A stretch of 64,000 nt of DNA from Bradyrhizobium erythrophlei (GCF_900129425.1 NZ_LT670817.1:8212001-8276000), one strand, 5' to 3'. Counted from the stretch's first letter, positions 1 through 8,832 are shown. Program-made: numbers and translations. Notes: generated by a model not told the origin, from the letters alone.

Positions 1-168
1 TACGTTTGGCACGTTTTGCACATCAAAAACTCTGATGTCCTCCTCATCAATTTGGTCTTGGCGCTGGTGAGGCCAGCGGTTTCGCTCATCACTGCCGTTG
101 CGGGGGTTCGTCTCTATGAGAGTTCCAGGCCTATTCGATCTCCAGGGTATGCGACATCCGCAACTTAG
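1..168 (+). CDS. C-terminal fragment of a possible membrane protein
   Basis: Frame 1 is open from the window edge to a TAG at 166-168, giving 55 residues. It contains one long hydrophobic stretch (about residues 13-38, Leu/Val/Ala/Ile with few charges) that could be a membrane helix, followed by an Arg/Ser-rich tail. No family is recognisable. The start lies outside the window. It could equally be a chance open frame in GC-rich DNA, so the call rests only on the open frame and the helix-like stretch. Confidence 0.3.
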   Translation, partial: YVWHVLHIKNSDVLLINLVLALVRPAVSLITAVAGVRLYESSRPIRSPGYATSAT

Positions 169-195
169 ATCGTTTGGGATATTACGAGGGCTCGA

Positions 196-573
196 TTATC
201 GCGCCGAGGCCTTCGAAGATTTACCTTTGGATTGATCCACCTTGGGCGATGCTTTCGGGGCCAGTGGATCGTGCCAATGCCTGCTGACAATCTTGATAGT
301 TGTCTCTGCCTTGACAGTCGTCTCTGCCGGCTTAGGCGCGTTGTCAGGAGGTGCGATCGCGACCGGCGTCACCGCCGTTGTTGCCGCCGGTTCGATATAG
401 GAAACCTTCAACTTATCCGCCTTCGTTGAAGTGGCTTGCTGTGTGTCGGCAACAGTCGTCGTTTCCAGGCGCGAGGCTTCAGCACTCGTAAGCGGCGCCG
501 CTCCAATCCTTATCGCGACCAACACGACGAGGCTGGTCAAGCAAAAGATGGCAAGCCAAATAGTCCTATTCAT
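196..573 (-). CDS. Membrane-anchored hypothetical protein
   Basis: A 125-residue protein with an N-terminal hydrophobic segment (about residues 5-24) that acts as a signal anchor or uncleaved signal peptide. The rest is Thr/Ala/Pro/Lys-rich and low in complexity, with a basic Lys/Ser C-terminus. It looks like a periplasmic linker-type protein and no family is recognised. No strong Shine-Dalgarno is visible before the ATG. It converges with the fragment ending at 168. The consistent anchor-plus-tail layout makes it likely to be real, but the function is unknown. Confidence 0.55.
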   Translation of the reverse strand: MNRTIWLAIFCLTSLVVLVAIRIGAAPLTSAEASRLETTTVADTQQATSTKADKLKVSYIEPAATTAVTPVAIAPPDNAPKPAETTVKAETTIKIVSRHWHDPLAPKASPKVDQSKGKSSKASAR

Positions 574-919
574 TCAATATCCACGAAACCGGCCCCTTCG
601 ATATCGGCACCGCAGATTCATGCAACTAGATTCAGGCGACTTGGCGACACATCAACGCGGGGCTGCATTAAGCAGTGGATGCACCAACGAACGAAGGAGG
701 TTCACGATCTTTCGCTTGCAAAACGGAATCGAAAAGGCCGCAGAACGTCGTTCGGTCACCAAATCCTTAAGCCGGGTTAACTGTGTCCCGCCCGTCACAG
801 GGCAGCGGTAAGCCCGCACCCCGCGCGCGAGAAATGCGCGGTTACGGGGTGACAAGCCGGCCAATAATGACGACAATCGGCCGACACCGTGTCGCGGGAA
901 CATTTGAGGAAAATAGTCC
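574..919. other. Intergenic gap with no recognised feature
   Basis: These 346 bases separate two divergently read exported-protein genes, so they should hold both promoters. Several short overlapping open frames cross the gap on both strands, but none has a family signature, signal peptide or credible ribosome binding site. No member of repeat families A-D is present. Confidence 0.5.
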
Positions 920-1546
920 GTGATCGCACCACGCACATCCGCCCTTCTGATGGCCGCGATCGCCGGCTGCTTCGTGCTGGCGCCTTCGCGCGCGCATGCG
1001 CAGTGGTGGTCGCGCGCGCCGGCCGATTTCGAGGAATGCGCCGACGCCGCGGAGAAGGCGGCGACCAAGGAAGCCAAGGCCTCGCTGCTCGCCGGATGCA
1101 ACGCGAAATTCGCCGGACGGCGCAAGCCGGGCGGCGGCTATGTCTATTTCGATTTCATGCAGAACCGCAGCTTCGATATCGCCGGGCCGAATCCGACGCG
1201 GGAAGAACAGAAGCGAATCGACGAGCAATATACCGCCTATCTGGATAACGAGCGGCGAAGCTCGATCGCGGCCGCGTTCACGGCGAAGCAGCAGCAACAG
1301 CAGCAGGTGCAGCAGGCCGCGTTCGAGACTGGAAATGAAAAGGCCGAAAAGGCCCCGGTGACGACGCGAAGTGTCGCCAAGCCAGTCACCAAGCCACAGG
1401 CCGCTGCACCGAAGGTCAGGCCGCGCGCGAAGATCGAGAATTGCGCGGAGCATTCGTTCTCCTGCGACTGGCCGAGGCTTTCCGAAGGCCTCAATGACTT
1501 GAAGAAGCTGTTCAGTCCGCCTCCGAGCAAGGCCAAGCGGGGCTGA
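920..1546 (+). CDS. Exported hypothetical protein with glutamine run
   Basis: A 208-residue protein starting at GTG, with an AGGA-type ribosome binding site about 9 bases upstream. Residues 1-27 form a classical signal peptide ending in an A-H-A cleavage motif, so the product is periplasmic. The mature part has four cysteines (E-E-C, A-G-C, E-N-C, F-S-C contexts) that could form disulfides, a run of six glutamines near residue 119, and a Lys/Ala/Pro-rich linker before the basic C-terminus. I recognise it only as an uncharacterised exported protein. It ends just before a family B repeat. Confidence 0.7.
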   Translation: MIAPRTSALLMAAIAGCFVLAPSRAHAQWWSRAPADFEECADAAEKAATKEAKASLLAGCNAKFAGRRKPGGGYVYFDFMQNRSFDIAGPNPTREEQKRIDEQYTAYLDNERRSSIAAAFTAKQQQQQQVQQAAFETGNEKAEKAPVTTRSVAKPVTKPQAAAPKVRPRAKIENCAEHSFSCDWPRLSEGLNDLKKLFSPPPSKAKRG

Positions 1547-1555
1547 TTAACCCCC

Positions 1556-1641
1556 GTCATTCCCGCGCGCGCAGCGCGAACCCGGAATCGCGCATCATCT
1601 GGGGATTCCGGGTTCATCGCTTCGCGATGCCCCGGAATGAC
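1556..1641. repeat. Palindromic intergenic repeat, family B copy 1
   Basis: An imperfect inverted repeat begins with GTCATTCC and ends with GGAATGAC, with CCCGGAATC / GATTCCGGG inner arms, so a transcript would fold into a long hairpin. It shares its ends and inner arms with copies at 5172, 14034, 17877 and 32598. This copy lacks the central 18-base palindrome found in three of them. It starts nine bases after the preceding stop. The rest of the gap to 1888 shows nothing recognisable. Confidence 0.8.
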
Positions 1642-1888
1642 GAGGACTACGTCGTCCCGGCCAAGCGAGCCAAGCGAGCGCGAGCCGTGATCACGCCGTG
1701 CCGCCTTGGCTACGAACCGTGTTCGACACCTTGCTTCATCACAAACGCCGGCGGCTGGGTCCCGATGCCGGAAACGACTTGTTGAGGGACTAATCGCACC
1801 TCAATTCGCGATCACCATCGCCCAGAATTTCCGGTAGGGTGACTTCGGATGGTCCACCGAGGCGACGCCGACGCGGTGCCGGTATGGC

Positions 1889-2116
1889 TCAGTGCGTGCC
1901 GTCGTAATGCGGCTTCTTGTGGCGCCGGGAAAGCCGCTTGGAAGCGACAGCCGCAGGCTCGTAAATGACCGGCGCGGCTCTCTGCTCCTGCAATCTCGCA
2001 TCATATCCAGGCGACGGCGTGACGGTCGGCGGGGCGGCTTTGGCCGGCGCGGTCGAAGCCCAGCCGGCCAGAGCCACGCCGGCAGTCACGGCGAGGCATG
2101 CGTAAATTCGTTTCAT
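1889..2116 (-). CDS. Small exported hypothetical protein
   Basis: The start is placed at the ATG at 2116 because it has a GGAGGG ribosome binding site directly upstream and opens a clear signal peptide (M-K-R-I-Y-A-C-L..., with an A-K-A-type cleavage region around residue 26). An in-frame extension upstream is Arg-rich and unlikely. The mature peptide is only about 48 residues, Pro/Ala/Arg-rich, ending in a His/Lys-rich segment that might bind metal or nucleic acid; that is speculation. No family is recognised. Confidence 0.6.
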   Translation of the reverse strand: MKRIYACLAVTAGVALAGWASTAPAKAAPPTVTPSPGYDARLQEQRAAPVIYEPAAVASKRLSRRHKKPHYDGTH

Positions 2117-2215
2117 ATCGCCCTCCCGGCGCCGATACGGCCGATCAGCGCATCGCCGCTTCGCACCAGATTCATTTGCAATCATTGCCTTTTCGAGGCA
2201 GTTCCGGCAACCCGG

Positions 2216-2932
2216 TCATTCGAGCGCGCGGACATTCCATGTCGCATGACGAACCCCGGGTTGACCTTCCAGACTGGCCACGACGGCGTCGAGTTCGTCC
2301 GCTTGGATCGACTCACTGACAAGGGTGGCAGCGATTTCGGCATGATCGCCGGAGCGATAAACCACATCGACGTCCCGCACCGGATAACTCGCAGCCTCGA
2401 GCTTTTCGAGCAGCAATTCCCGAACCGATGCGACCGAGCCCGTGTCCGCCGTCACCAGCACATCGTAGCTTGCTTCCGAGGATTGCTCGTCGATGGGAAT
2501 ACGATTGATCGCGTTGACCAGCGGCCGCAGCAATGTGTTGCCGCCGAGCACGAACAGCGTCAGCAGCACGGCTTGCGCAACCATGTCCGCGCCCGCGCAG
2601 CAGCCAACCGCCGCAGAGGCCCACAGCGTGGCCGCGGTGTTGAGGCCCCTGACATTCATGCCCTCTTTCATGATCGCCCCGGCACCGAGAAAGCCTATTC
2701 CCGAGACAACATAGGCAATCACGCGAACGCTGCCCTCGGCTCCGTTGAGGCGGTTTGCAAGATCGACAAACGCGGAAGCGCCGACCGCGACCAGCACATT
2801 GGTTCGCAAACCGGCGCTGTGCTGGCGATACTGCCGTTCGGCACCGATCAGCGTTCCCAGCACGAAGGCGGTCAGCAGACTGACCAGCGTGTCGAGAAAG
2901 TCATAGAGCTGAAAAGTCTGAAGGAAGCGCAT
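2216..2932 (-). CDS. mgtC: MgtC/SapB family membrane protein
   Basis: A 238-residue protein with the MgtC layout: an N-terminal domain of about four membrane helices holding the family signature (L-I-G-A-E-R-Q around residues 28-34, then G-I-G-F-L-G-A-G near 80-87 and the G-L-N-T-A-A-T-L-W segment near 95-103), followed by a soluble C-terminal domain with ACT-like patterning. MgtC proteins are linked to growth at low magnesium and to control of membrane energetics; they are not transporters themselves. The length matches the two-domain form. No magnesium-responsive leader was identified in the 174 bases upstream. The family call is secure, the physiological role is inferred. Confidence 0.9.
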   Translation of the reverse strand: MRFLQTFQLYDFLDTLVSLLTAFVLGTLIGAERQYRQHSAGLRTNVLVAVGASAFVDLANRLNGAEGSVRVIAYVVSGIGFLGAGAIMKEGMNVRGLNTAATLWASAAVGCCAGADMVAQAVLLTLFVLGGNTLLRPLVNAINRIPIDEQSSEASYDVLVTADTGSVASVRELLLEKLEAASYPVRDVDVVYRSGDHAEIAATLVSESIQADELDAVVASLEGQPGVRHATWNVRALE

Positions 2933-3106
2933 GGCTGGTATCGATCAGGAATCAGACGCTTGCGGAAGCGGTGCCGGAGCAGGAACAGGAATTGTTTTGG
3001 CATGTATCGGGCCGCCGGGATAGCGGCAGATCATTCGAGCATTTTCCGGTGAAGGGCAGTTGACGACAACATCGTCGCTATTGCGAGCGGTACATGACCG
3101 GCGATT

Positions 3107-4108
3107 TCAGGACCGGATCTGCTCCGGCGTCAGTTTGGGCGAGCCTTGCCCCGCGGCCTCGGCGCTCTTGATCAGCGTCACGATGCGCCGGGACAGCGGC
3201 ACCTCGAGCCCGTGCCGGTCGGCAATCGCGGTGATGACGCCCTGCAGATAATCGATCTCGGTGCGGCGCCCGCGTTTGAGGTCTTCCCACATCGATGAGC
3301 GCGCCTGCGGATCGATCTTCATGGTGCGTCCCAGCAGCATCCCGAACAGGGTGTCGGGCAGCCGCAGCAAGGCCGGGGTCCATCCTGCGGGGATCGGCGT
3401 CGACGATACCGGCCTGATGCCCTCCGCGCGGATCGCCGCCAGCCCCTCGGCCATCTGGTCCGCAAACAGCATCCGCCACGGGCGTTGCGCCAGTTGCTGG
3501 CGCAGCGGCATATCGGCGAGGGCGTTGAGCGCGTTGTTGAGATTGACCAGCAGCTTGCCCCATTGCACGCCGGCGATGTTGCCGGAGGCGCGCATGGTCA
3601 GGCCCCGCACCGAAAGCCGCTCCGCCGTGCCGGCGTCGTCCTGTTCGATGACGATATCGCCCGAAGTGGCGCGATGAAATCGGCCCTGGCCCATCGCGAT
3701 CACATTGAACGGCACCATTCCGGCCAGCACGCGATGCGCCGGCAATCGCTCGCGCAGCACCGAGACGTTGCCGACGCCGTTCTGCAGGCTGACGACGATA
3801 GCGTCAGGGCGAGCATGCCGCGCAATCAAATCGGCGATCTCAGGCGTGTCCGCGCTTTTCACCGTCACCAGCACCACGCCGGCATCGCTGAAAACGGCGG
3901 GGTCCGTGGACAGCGTCATTTCGTTCGCCGCGATCTGCCGATCGAGGCTCTCGAAACTGGTCAGCCGCAGGCCGCTGCCTTCGATTTCGGCGATCACGCG
4001 CGGACGCGCCAGCAAGGCGACGGGGCGGCCGGCGGCCGCAACCATGCCGCCGACAAAGCAGCCGATGCTGCCGGCGCCGGCGATGCCGATCGTTCTGCTG
4101 GAATCCAT
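3107..4108 (-). CDS. panE: 2-dehydropantoate 2-reductase family (PanE/ApbA)
   Basis: A 333-residue NADPH-dependent reductase of the family that converts 2-dehydropantoate to pantoate in pantothenate and CoA synthesis. The N-terminus carries the dinucleotide motif G-A-G-S-I-G (residues 9-14). The middle has S-L-Q-N-G-V-G-N, and the C-terminal helical domain has the typical S-S-M-W-E-D-L-K-R-G-R segment with catalytic Lys context and E-I-D-Y-L. The start at 4108 is preceded by GAGGG and replaces a longer in-frame extension. It is monocistronic. Bradyrhizobia carry several paralogs, so whether this is the biosynthetic PanE or a 2-oxo-acid reductase paralog cannot be told here. Confidence 0.85.
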   Translation of the reverse strand: MDSSRTIGIAGAGSIGCFVGGMVAAAGRPVALLARPRVIAEIEGSGLRLTSFESLDRQIAANEMTLSTDPAVFSDAGVVLVTVKSADTPEIADLIARHARPDAIVVSLQNGVGNVSVLRERLPAHRVLAGMVPFNVIAMGQGRFHRATSGDIVIEQDDAGTAERLSVRGLTMRASGNIAGVQWGKLLVNLNNALNALADMPLRQQLAQRPWRMLFADQMAEGLAAIRAEGIRPVSSTPIPAGWTPALLRLPDTLFGMLLGRTMKIDPQARSSMWEDLKRGRRTEIDYLQGVITAIADRHGLEVPLSRRIVTLIKSAEAAGQGSPKLTPEQIRS

Positions 4109-4254
4109 CCCGCTTCCCTCAACCCTTCCTTTCGATAGCAGACTTTCCTGCGCGATGCCTGTCGCCAATCGCGCCGGCGCCGGCCGGGCCGCGCCTTGTA
4201 ACCGTCATGGCGCGCCGTTATGCTTGCGGGCGGGCAGGCACGTAGGAGGAAACA

Positions 4255-4827
4255 ATGGGTTTACTCGACGTACTCAACGGGATGCAGCAAGGCCCGCGCG
4301 GCCCGAGCGATGCAAGCGCGCGAAGCAGCGGAGGAATGTCGCCGATGACCATGGCGATCCTTGGACTGCTTGCCTACAAGGCGGTCAAACATCTCACCGG
4401 CAGCCAGCCAGGCGCCGCGCCTGCGCCGTCGCCTGCGCCGTCGCCTGCGAATACCGGCACGCCCGGCAGCGGAATGGCTGGAGGTCTCGGCGACGTTCTC
4501 AAGGGCGGATTGGGCGGGCTGCTCGCCGGCGGCGCCGCGGGTAGCGTGATCAGCGGCGGGCTCGGCGACCTGCTCAAGCAATTCCAGCAGAGTGGCCAGG
4601 GCGACGCCGCCAATTCATGGGTGAGCCCGGGGCCGAACAAGCAAATTTCGCCCGGCGATCTCGCGAGCGCGCTCGGCGCCGACCAGATCAACACGCTGGC
4701 CTCGCAAAGCGGCCTGTCGCGCGACGAACTGCTCGCCGGCTTAAGCCAGCATCTGCCCGGTGTAATCGATCATCTGACGCCGGACGGACGGCTGCCGACC
4801 GAAAGCGAACTGTCCGGCCGGATCTGA
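4255..4827 (+). CDS. YidB-like DUF937 family protein
   Basis: A 190-residue protein starting at ATG with AGGAGG seven bases upstream. It opens with M-G-L-L-D-V-L, then has a short hydrophobic segment, a Pro/Ala linker of repeated A-P-S-P units (about residues 55-70), a Gly/Leu-rich stretch (G-L-G-D-V-L and G-L-G-G-L-L repeats), and a C-terminal domain with W-V-S-P-G-P-N-K-Q-I-S and a final helical part (L-A-S-Q-S-G-L-S). This is the DUF937/YidB pattern. The function of the family is not established. The next gene, a GlsB-like stress protein, is 55 bases downstream on the same strand. Confidence 0.8.
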   Translation: MGLLDVLNGMQQGPRGPSDASARSSGGMSPMTMAILGLLAYKAVKHLTGSQPGAAPAPSPAPSPANTGTPGSGMAGGLGDVLKGGLGGLLAGGAAGSVISGGLGDLLKQFQQSGQGDAANSWVSPGPNKQISPGDLASALGADQINTLASQSGLSRDELLAGLSQHLPGVIDHLTPDGRLPTESELSGRI

Positions 4828-4882
4828 GGCCGGTCGGCATCGGCTTTTTGCGACTCTGCTTCTCCAGAAAAGGACGACAGAC

Positions 4883-5161
4883 ATGAGCGGCATTATTTGG
4901 ATCATCATCGTCGGTTTTGTAGCGGGAATTATCGCGCGGCTGCTTTCGCCGGGCCCGAATAATCCCAGCGGATTCATCCTGACCACCGTGCTCGGTATCG
5001 CCGGCGCGTTTGTCGCCACCTTCATCGGGCAGGCGATCGGCCATTACGGCCCGAATCAGGGCGCCGGCTTCATCACCGCGACCATCGGCGCGCTGGTGGT
5101 GCTGTTCATCTGGAACAGGCTGGTAGCGAGCCACGTGATTTCCGATCCGGGATCGAGGTGA
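4883..5161 (+). CDS. GlsB/YeaQ/YmgE family small membrane protein
   Basis: A 92-residue protein with three predicted membrane helices. The first, I-I-W-I-I-I-V-G-F-V-A-G-I-I-A-R-L, ends in the family's G-x-I-A-R-x-L signature. The second is rich in G-I-A-G-A-F-V. The C-terminal helix ends near V-V-L-F-I-W. The family (transglycosylase-associated, stress-induced in Gram-negatives) is small and of unknown biochemistry. The start has AAAAGGACG upstream. It follows the DUF937 gene and precedes a family B repeat that may act in 3'-end processing. Confidence 0.85.
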   Translation: MSGIIWIIIVGFVAGIIARLLSPGPNNPSGFILTTVLGIAGAFVATFIGQAIGHYGPNQGAGFITATIGALVVLFIWNRLVASHVISDPGSR

Positions 5162-5171
5162 CGGCGTAGCC

Positions 5172-5275
5172 GTCATTCCGGGGCGCGAGTGAAACGAGCG
5201 AACCTCAGATGTGCAATTGCACATCGGGGAATCCTTGGATTCCGGGTTCGATGCTTTGCATCACCCCGGAATGAC
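5172..5275. repeat. Palindromic intergenic repeat, family B copy 2
   Basis: This has the GTCATTCCGG...CCGGAATGAC termini of family B. At its centre is the perfect 18-base palindrome GATGTGCAATTGCACATC (5208-5225), flanked by GAATCC/GGATTC arms. It lies between convergent genes, 10 bases after the GlsB-like stop and 10 bases before the SDR stop, so a transcript from either side would form a strong hairpin. Confidence 0.85.
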
Positions 5276-5285
5276 GGTGTGCTTC

Positions 5286-6068
5286 TCACGTAATCAGGTG
5301 CATCCCGGCGTCCATCCGCACCAGTTCGCCGGTCATGTTGCTCGACGCCGGCGTGGCGAGAAAACACACCAGCGTTGCGATATCCTCCGCAGATGAGGCG
5401 ACCTTGAGCGGCACTTTCGCGATCACGGAATCGCGCACCAGCTTGGCGCCGGCCTCGCCGCGGCCCTTGGTGAACCACGGCGTGTCGATATAGCCGGGAC
5501 ACACGGTGTTGACGCGGATCAAGGGCGCCAGCGCGCGCGCCAGCGAATAGGTCATGGTGTTGAGCGCGCCCTTGCTCGCGGCATAGGCGATCGAGGAGCC
5601 GACCCCGCTGATTCCCGCCACCGACGACACGTTGACGACCGCGGAGGCGCGGCCCGAATCCGTCGCCGCCGCTTCCAGCAGACTGCGCGCCGCCCGCACC
5701 ATCTGGTAAGGCCCGATGGTGTTGACGGCAAACAGCCGCTGAAAATCTTCCGCCGACAGGCCGTCCAGCTTGTCGTGCGCCACGTGCTTGGTGATGCCGG
5801 CATTGTTGATCAGCGCGTCGAGACGGCCCCAGGGTTCTGCCGCGGCGACGATCTTCCTGCAATCCTCGTCGCGGGACACATCGCCCTGGACCACGACTAC
5901 TTCGGCACCGGCGGTGCGGCAGAGATCGGCGGTCGCTTCCGCCTCCTTCTGGCTGGAGGAATAGTTGATCACGATGCGCGCCCCGCCTTTCGCCAGAATG
6001 GCGGCGGTCGCGGCCCCCAGACCGGACGCCGAACCCGTTACGATCGCGCACAAACCATCCTTCGACAT
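5286..6068 (-). CDS. Short-chain dehydrogenase/reductase
   Basis: A 260-residue classical SDR, an NAD(P)-dependent oxidoreductase of alcohols, ketones or 3-hydroxyacyl-CoA. The cofactor loop is T-G-S-A-S-G-L-G (around residue 11), followed by N-N-A-G-I near residue 88. The catalytic Ser lies in the N-V-S-S-V-A-G strand and the Tyr/Lys pair in Y-A-A-S-K-G. The length is typical. ATG 6068 is preferred over ATG 6074 because GGGAA then sits six bases upstream. It is divergent from the acyl-CoA dehydrogenase genes, suggesting a shared control region at 6069-6318. The substrate is unknown; a role with the neighbouring beta-oxidation genes is an inference. Confidence 0.85.
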   Translation of the reverse strand: MSKDGLCAIVTGSASGLGAATAAILAKGGARIVINYSSSQKEAEATADLCRTAGAEVVVVQGDVSRDEDCRKIVAAAEPWGRLDALINNAGITKHVAHDKLDGLSAEDFQRLFAVNTIGPYQMVRAARSLLEAAATDSGRASAVVNVSSVAGISGVGSSIAYAASKGALNTMTYSLARALAPLIRVNTVCPGYIDTPWFTKGRGEAGAKLVRDSVIAKVPLKVASSAEDIATLVCFLATPASSNMTGELVRMDAGMHLIT

Positions 6069-6318
6069 CCGCATTTCCCTTTATTGATTTTTCAACCGGT
6101 CAAGCCGTCACGGCGATCTACCATATCGTGCAGCAAAATGCCTGCAAACCGGCAAAACTCCATTGCGCGGAATTAATGCCGGCGGCGGCCCTGGCTGCAT
6201 GCCGGCTTTGCAGCCTGCCCCGGCATCAGCGCTTGTCAGGACGGTGGCTTTTCCCCATCATGCGGTGCAAGAAAACACCGCACGCGATCCGTGCGCCAAA
6301 TTCAAAGCGGGGAACGCC

Positions 6319-7383
6319 GTGGCGGAGAGTGAGAACATTGTCGCCGAGACCGCGGAGAAGATCTTCGCCGATCTCGCCGACGCGCAGACCATCAACAACG
6401 ACAAGACCGGCGGCTGGAAGGCGCCGCTGTGGCAGGCGCTGACCGAGGCCGGCCTGCCTTTGTCGTGGGTGCCGGAGGATTGCGCCGGATCGGGCGCCAG
6501 CCTGGCCGAAGGTTTCAGCGTGCTGGGCGCGGCCGGGCGCTTTGCGATCGCGGTGCCGCTGGCCGAAACCATGCTGGCGGGATGGCTGCTGGCGCAGGCC
6601 CGGATCGTCTCGCCCGAAGGCGAGATGACGGTCGCGCCGGCAAGCCCGAAGGACCGCATCGCGGTGGGCGCCGACGGCACCCTGTCCGGCCGCGCGCGTG
6701 GCGTTCCCTTTGCCAGGGACGCAAAGCATATCGCCGTGCTGGCGGGCGGCGCCGGCGGTCTTTCCATTGCGCTGGTCGATGCGAGCGCCTGCCGGATCGA
6801 GGCCGGCCTCAATTTGGCGAACGACGGCCACGATACCGTGACGTTCACCAACGTCGCGCCGATCGCGATCAAGCCCGCGCCAAAGGGCTTCGATCAGACA
6901 ACGCTGATGCTGATGGGCGGGGTGGCGCGAAGCCTGCAGATTGCAGGTGCGCTGGAATCGATGCTCGACGTCAGCGTGCGTTACTCCAATGAGCGCGTCG
7001 CGTTCGAAAAGAAGATCTCGAAATTCCAGGCCGTGCAGCACAATCTGGCAAAACTCGCCGGCGAGTCCGCGGCGGCGCTGGCGGCGGCGACCTCGGCCGC
7101 GGATGCCATCGCCAACAGCACGTCATTCGACGACGCGGTGTTTCTCGAAGCGGCCTCCGCGAAAATCCGCTGCTCGGAGGCCGCCGAAAAGGGCGCAGCG
7201 ATCGCCCATCAGGTCCACGGCGCGATCGGCTTTACCATCGAGCACATCCTGCATCGCTACACCCTGCGCGCACTGGCATGGCGCGACGATTTCGGCTCCG
7301 AGAGCTACTGGGCGGTCGAACTCGGCAAGCTCGTCGCTGCGCGCGGCGCTGACGAATTGTGGCCGCTGGTGGCGTCAAGGTGA
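6319..7383 (+). CDS. Acyl-CoA dehydrogenase family protein (short partner subunit)
   Basis: A 354-residue protein. GTG 6319 is chosen because AGCGGGGAA lies upstream and the alpha-helical domain begins right after it; the longer in-frame N-terminus is Ala/Pro-rich and non-homologous. The C-terminal half has the acyl-CoA dehydrogenase pattern (K-F-Q-A-V-Q-H around residue 235, and Q-V-H-G-A-I-G-F-T near residue 300). The N-terminal half is poorly conserved and lacks the usual flavin-contact M-T-E-P segment. That, plus the second, complete dehydrogenase downstream, fits the small subunit of heteromeric acyl-CoA dehydrogenases known from steroid and alicyclic side-chain degradation. Heteromer formation is inference. 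Confidence 0.8.
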   Translation: MAESENIVAETAEKIFADLADAQTINNDKTGGWKAPLWQALTEAGLPLSWVPEDCAGSGASLAEGFSVLGAAGRFAIAVPLAETMLAGWLLAQARIVSPEGEMTVAPASPKDRIAVGADGTLSGRARGVPFARDAKHIAVLAGGAGGLSIALVDASACRIEAGLNLANDGHDTVTFTNVAPIAIKPAPKGFDQTTLMLMGGVARSLQIAGALESMLDVSVRYSNERVAFEKKISKFQAVQHNLAKLAGESAAALAAATSAADAIANSTSFDDAVFLEAASAKIRCSEAAEKGAAIAHQVHGAIGFTIEHILHRYTLRALAWRDDFGSESYWAVELGKLVAARGADELWPLVASR

Positions 7384-7424
7384 AATGCCGATGAACTTTG
7401 AAACGGAGCACGCAGGTTCCTTCA

Positions 7425-7560
7425 CCTCTCCCCTTGTGGGAGAGGTCGGATCGCCCCCGGCGATGCAAAGCATCGTCCGGCAGCGATCCGGGTGAGGGGT
7501 TACGGACTATCGATAGACCGTGACCCCTCACCCCAACCCTCTCCCACAAGGGGAGAGGGG
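7425..7560. repeat. Large palindromic repeat, family A copy 1
   Basis: The outer arms CCTCTCCCCTTGTGGGAGAGG and its complement at the far end enclose inner matching arms (GGGTGAGGGGT / ACCCCTCACCC) and a short CTATCGATAG core. The whole 136 bases can fold into one long hairpin. It lies between the two acyl-CoA dehydrogenase genes. The copy at 8833 is almost identical and in the same orientation. Confidence 0.9.
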
Positions 7561-7630
7561 GCGCACTGCCACTGTTGCAACATTCGGGCTCTTACTCTCA
7601 AAGAAACATCTACACCGGGACTAAACTAAA

Positions 7631-8791
7631 ATGACCGCAGCCCTTCGTTTCGATCCGATCCGCCTGCCGCCCGAATGCGAAAAGCTGCGCCGGGAAGTGC
7701 GCGCTTTTCTCGCCGAGGAAATCGCGGCCGGAACCTTCGATCCGCACAAGCCGAACCGCGAAGATTCGGATGCCCCGGAATTCTCCCGCCGGGTCGGCGA
7801 GCGCGGCTGGCTCGGCATGACCTGGCCGAAGAAATATGGCGGCCACGAGCGCAGCTTTCTGGAGCGCTATGTCGTGACCGAGGAAATGCGCGTCGCCAAC
7901 GCGCCGACGCGGCGCTTCTTCGTCGCCGACCGGCAGAGCGGCCCGGTGCTGTTGAAATACGCGCCCGAGCACATCAAGATGGACATCCTGCCGCGGATCT
8001 GCCGCGGCGAGGTCTGTTTCGCGATCGGCATGAGCGAGCCCAATTCCGGCTCCGACCTGTTCGCCGCCAAGACCAAGGCGACCAGGACCGACAGCGGATG
8101 GCTGATCAACGGCACCAAGATCTGGACCTCGTCGGCGCACATCGCCGACTACATGATCGCGATCTTCCGCACCTCGCCGTCCACGAAAGAGAATCGCCGC
8201 CACGGCCTGACGCAATTTTTGGTCGACATGAAGACGCCGGGCATCAAGGTCAATCCGATCGGCCAGATCACCGGCCAGTTCGAGTTCAACGAAGTGGTGT
8301 TCACCGACGCCTTCATGCCCGACGATCACGTGCTCGGCGAAATCGACGGCGCCTGGAAGCAGGCGACATCAGAACTCGCCTATGAGCGCAGCGGACCGGA
8401 GCGCTTTCTGGAAACCTATTACGTGCTGACCGAGCTGGTGCGCGCGGTCGGAAAAAACCCGGATACCCGCAGCGCCGAAGGCATCGGGCGGCTGGTCGCG
8501 CAGCTCCACACCATGCGTCGGATGTCGGTCTCGGTGGCGGGCATGCTGCAGGCCGGCAAGGAGCCGGTGGTCGAGGCTTCCATCGTCAAGGACATCGGCA
8601 CGGTCTGGGAGCAGCAATTGCCGCACCGGGTTCGCGATCTCGCCGCCTTCGTCGATACCGAGGCGTCGAACCACGAAACGCTGGAAAACCAGCTGGCATT
8701 CGCGATCAAGACCGCGCCCAAGCTGACGATTCAGGGCGGCACCACCGAGGTGCTGCGCGGCATCATCGCGCGCGGACTCGGACTGCGCTAG
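7631..8791 (+). CDS. Acyl-CoA dehydrogenase (FadE-like)
   Basis: A 386-residue FAD enzyme that introduces an alpha,beta double bond into acyl-CoA. The N-terminal helical domain holds W-L-G-M-T-W-P. The mid beta domain has the flavin/substrate segment G-M-S-E-P-N-S-G-S-D-L (about residues 134-144) and W-T-S-S-A. The C-terminal domain ends with Q-G-G-T-T-E-V-L-R-G-I-I-A-R, the usual terminal motif contacting FAD. It is complete and of normal length, in contrast to the short neighbour upstream, with which it probably works. The crotonase gene downstream (9019) would hydrate its product. The substrate is unknown. Confidence 0.9.
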   Translation: MTAALRFDPIRLPPECEKLRREVRAFLAEEIAAGTFDPHKPNREDSDAPEFSRRVGERGWLGMTWPKKYGGHERSFLERYVVTEEMRVANAPTRRFFVADRQSGPVLLKYAPEHIKMDILPRICRGEVCFAIGMSEPNSGSDLFAAKTKATRTDSGWLINGTKIWTSSAHIADYMIAIFRTSPSTKENRRHGLTQFLVDMKTPGIKVNPIGQITGQFEFNEVVFTDAFMPDDHVLGEIDGAWKQATSELAYERSGPERFLETYYVLTELVRAVGKNPDTRSAEGIGRLVAQLHTMRRMSVSVAGMLQAGKEPVVEASIVKDIGTVWEQQLPHRVRDLAAFVDTEASNHETLENQLAFAIKTAPKLTIQGGTTEVLRGIIARGLGLR

Positions 8792-8832
8792 GGCGCCAAG
8801 GATTTGAGAGCGAGTGCTGCACGCTTACTTCA

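Noticed and set aside
2933..3106. Magnesium-responsive leader before the MgtC-like gene
   Set aside because: I could not find stable alternative hairpins or a proline-rich leader peptide in these bases.
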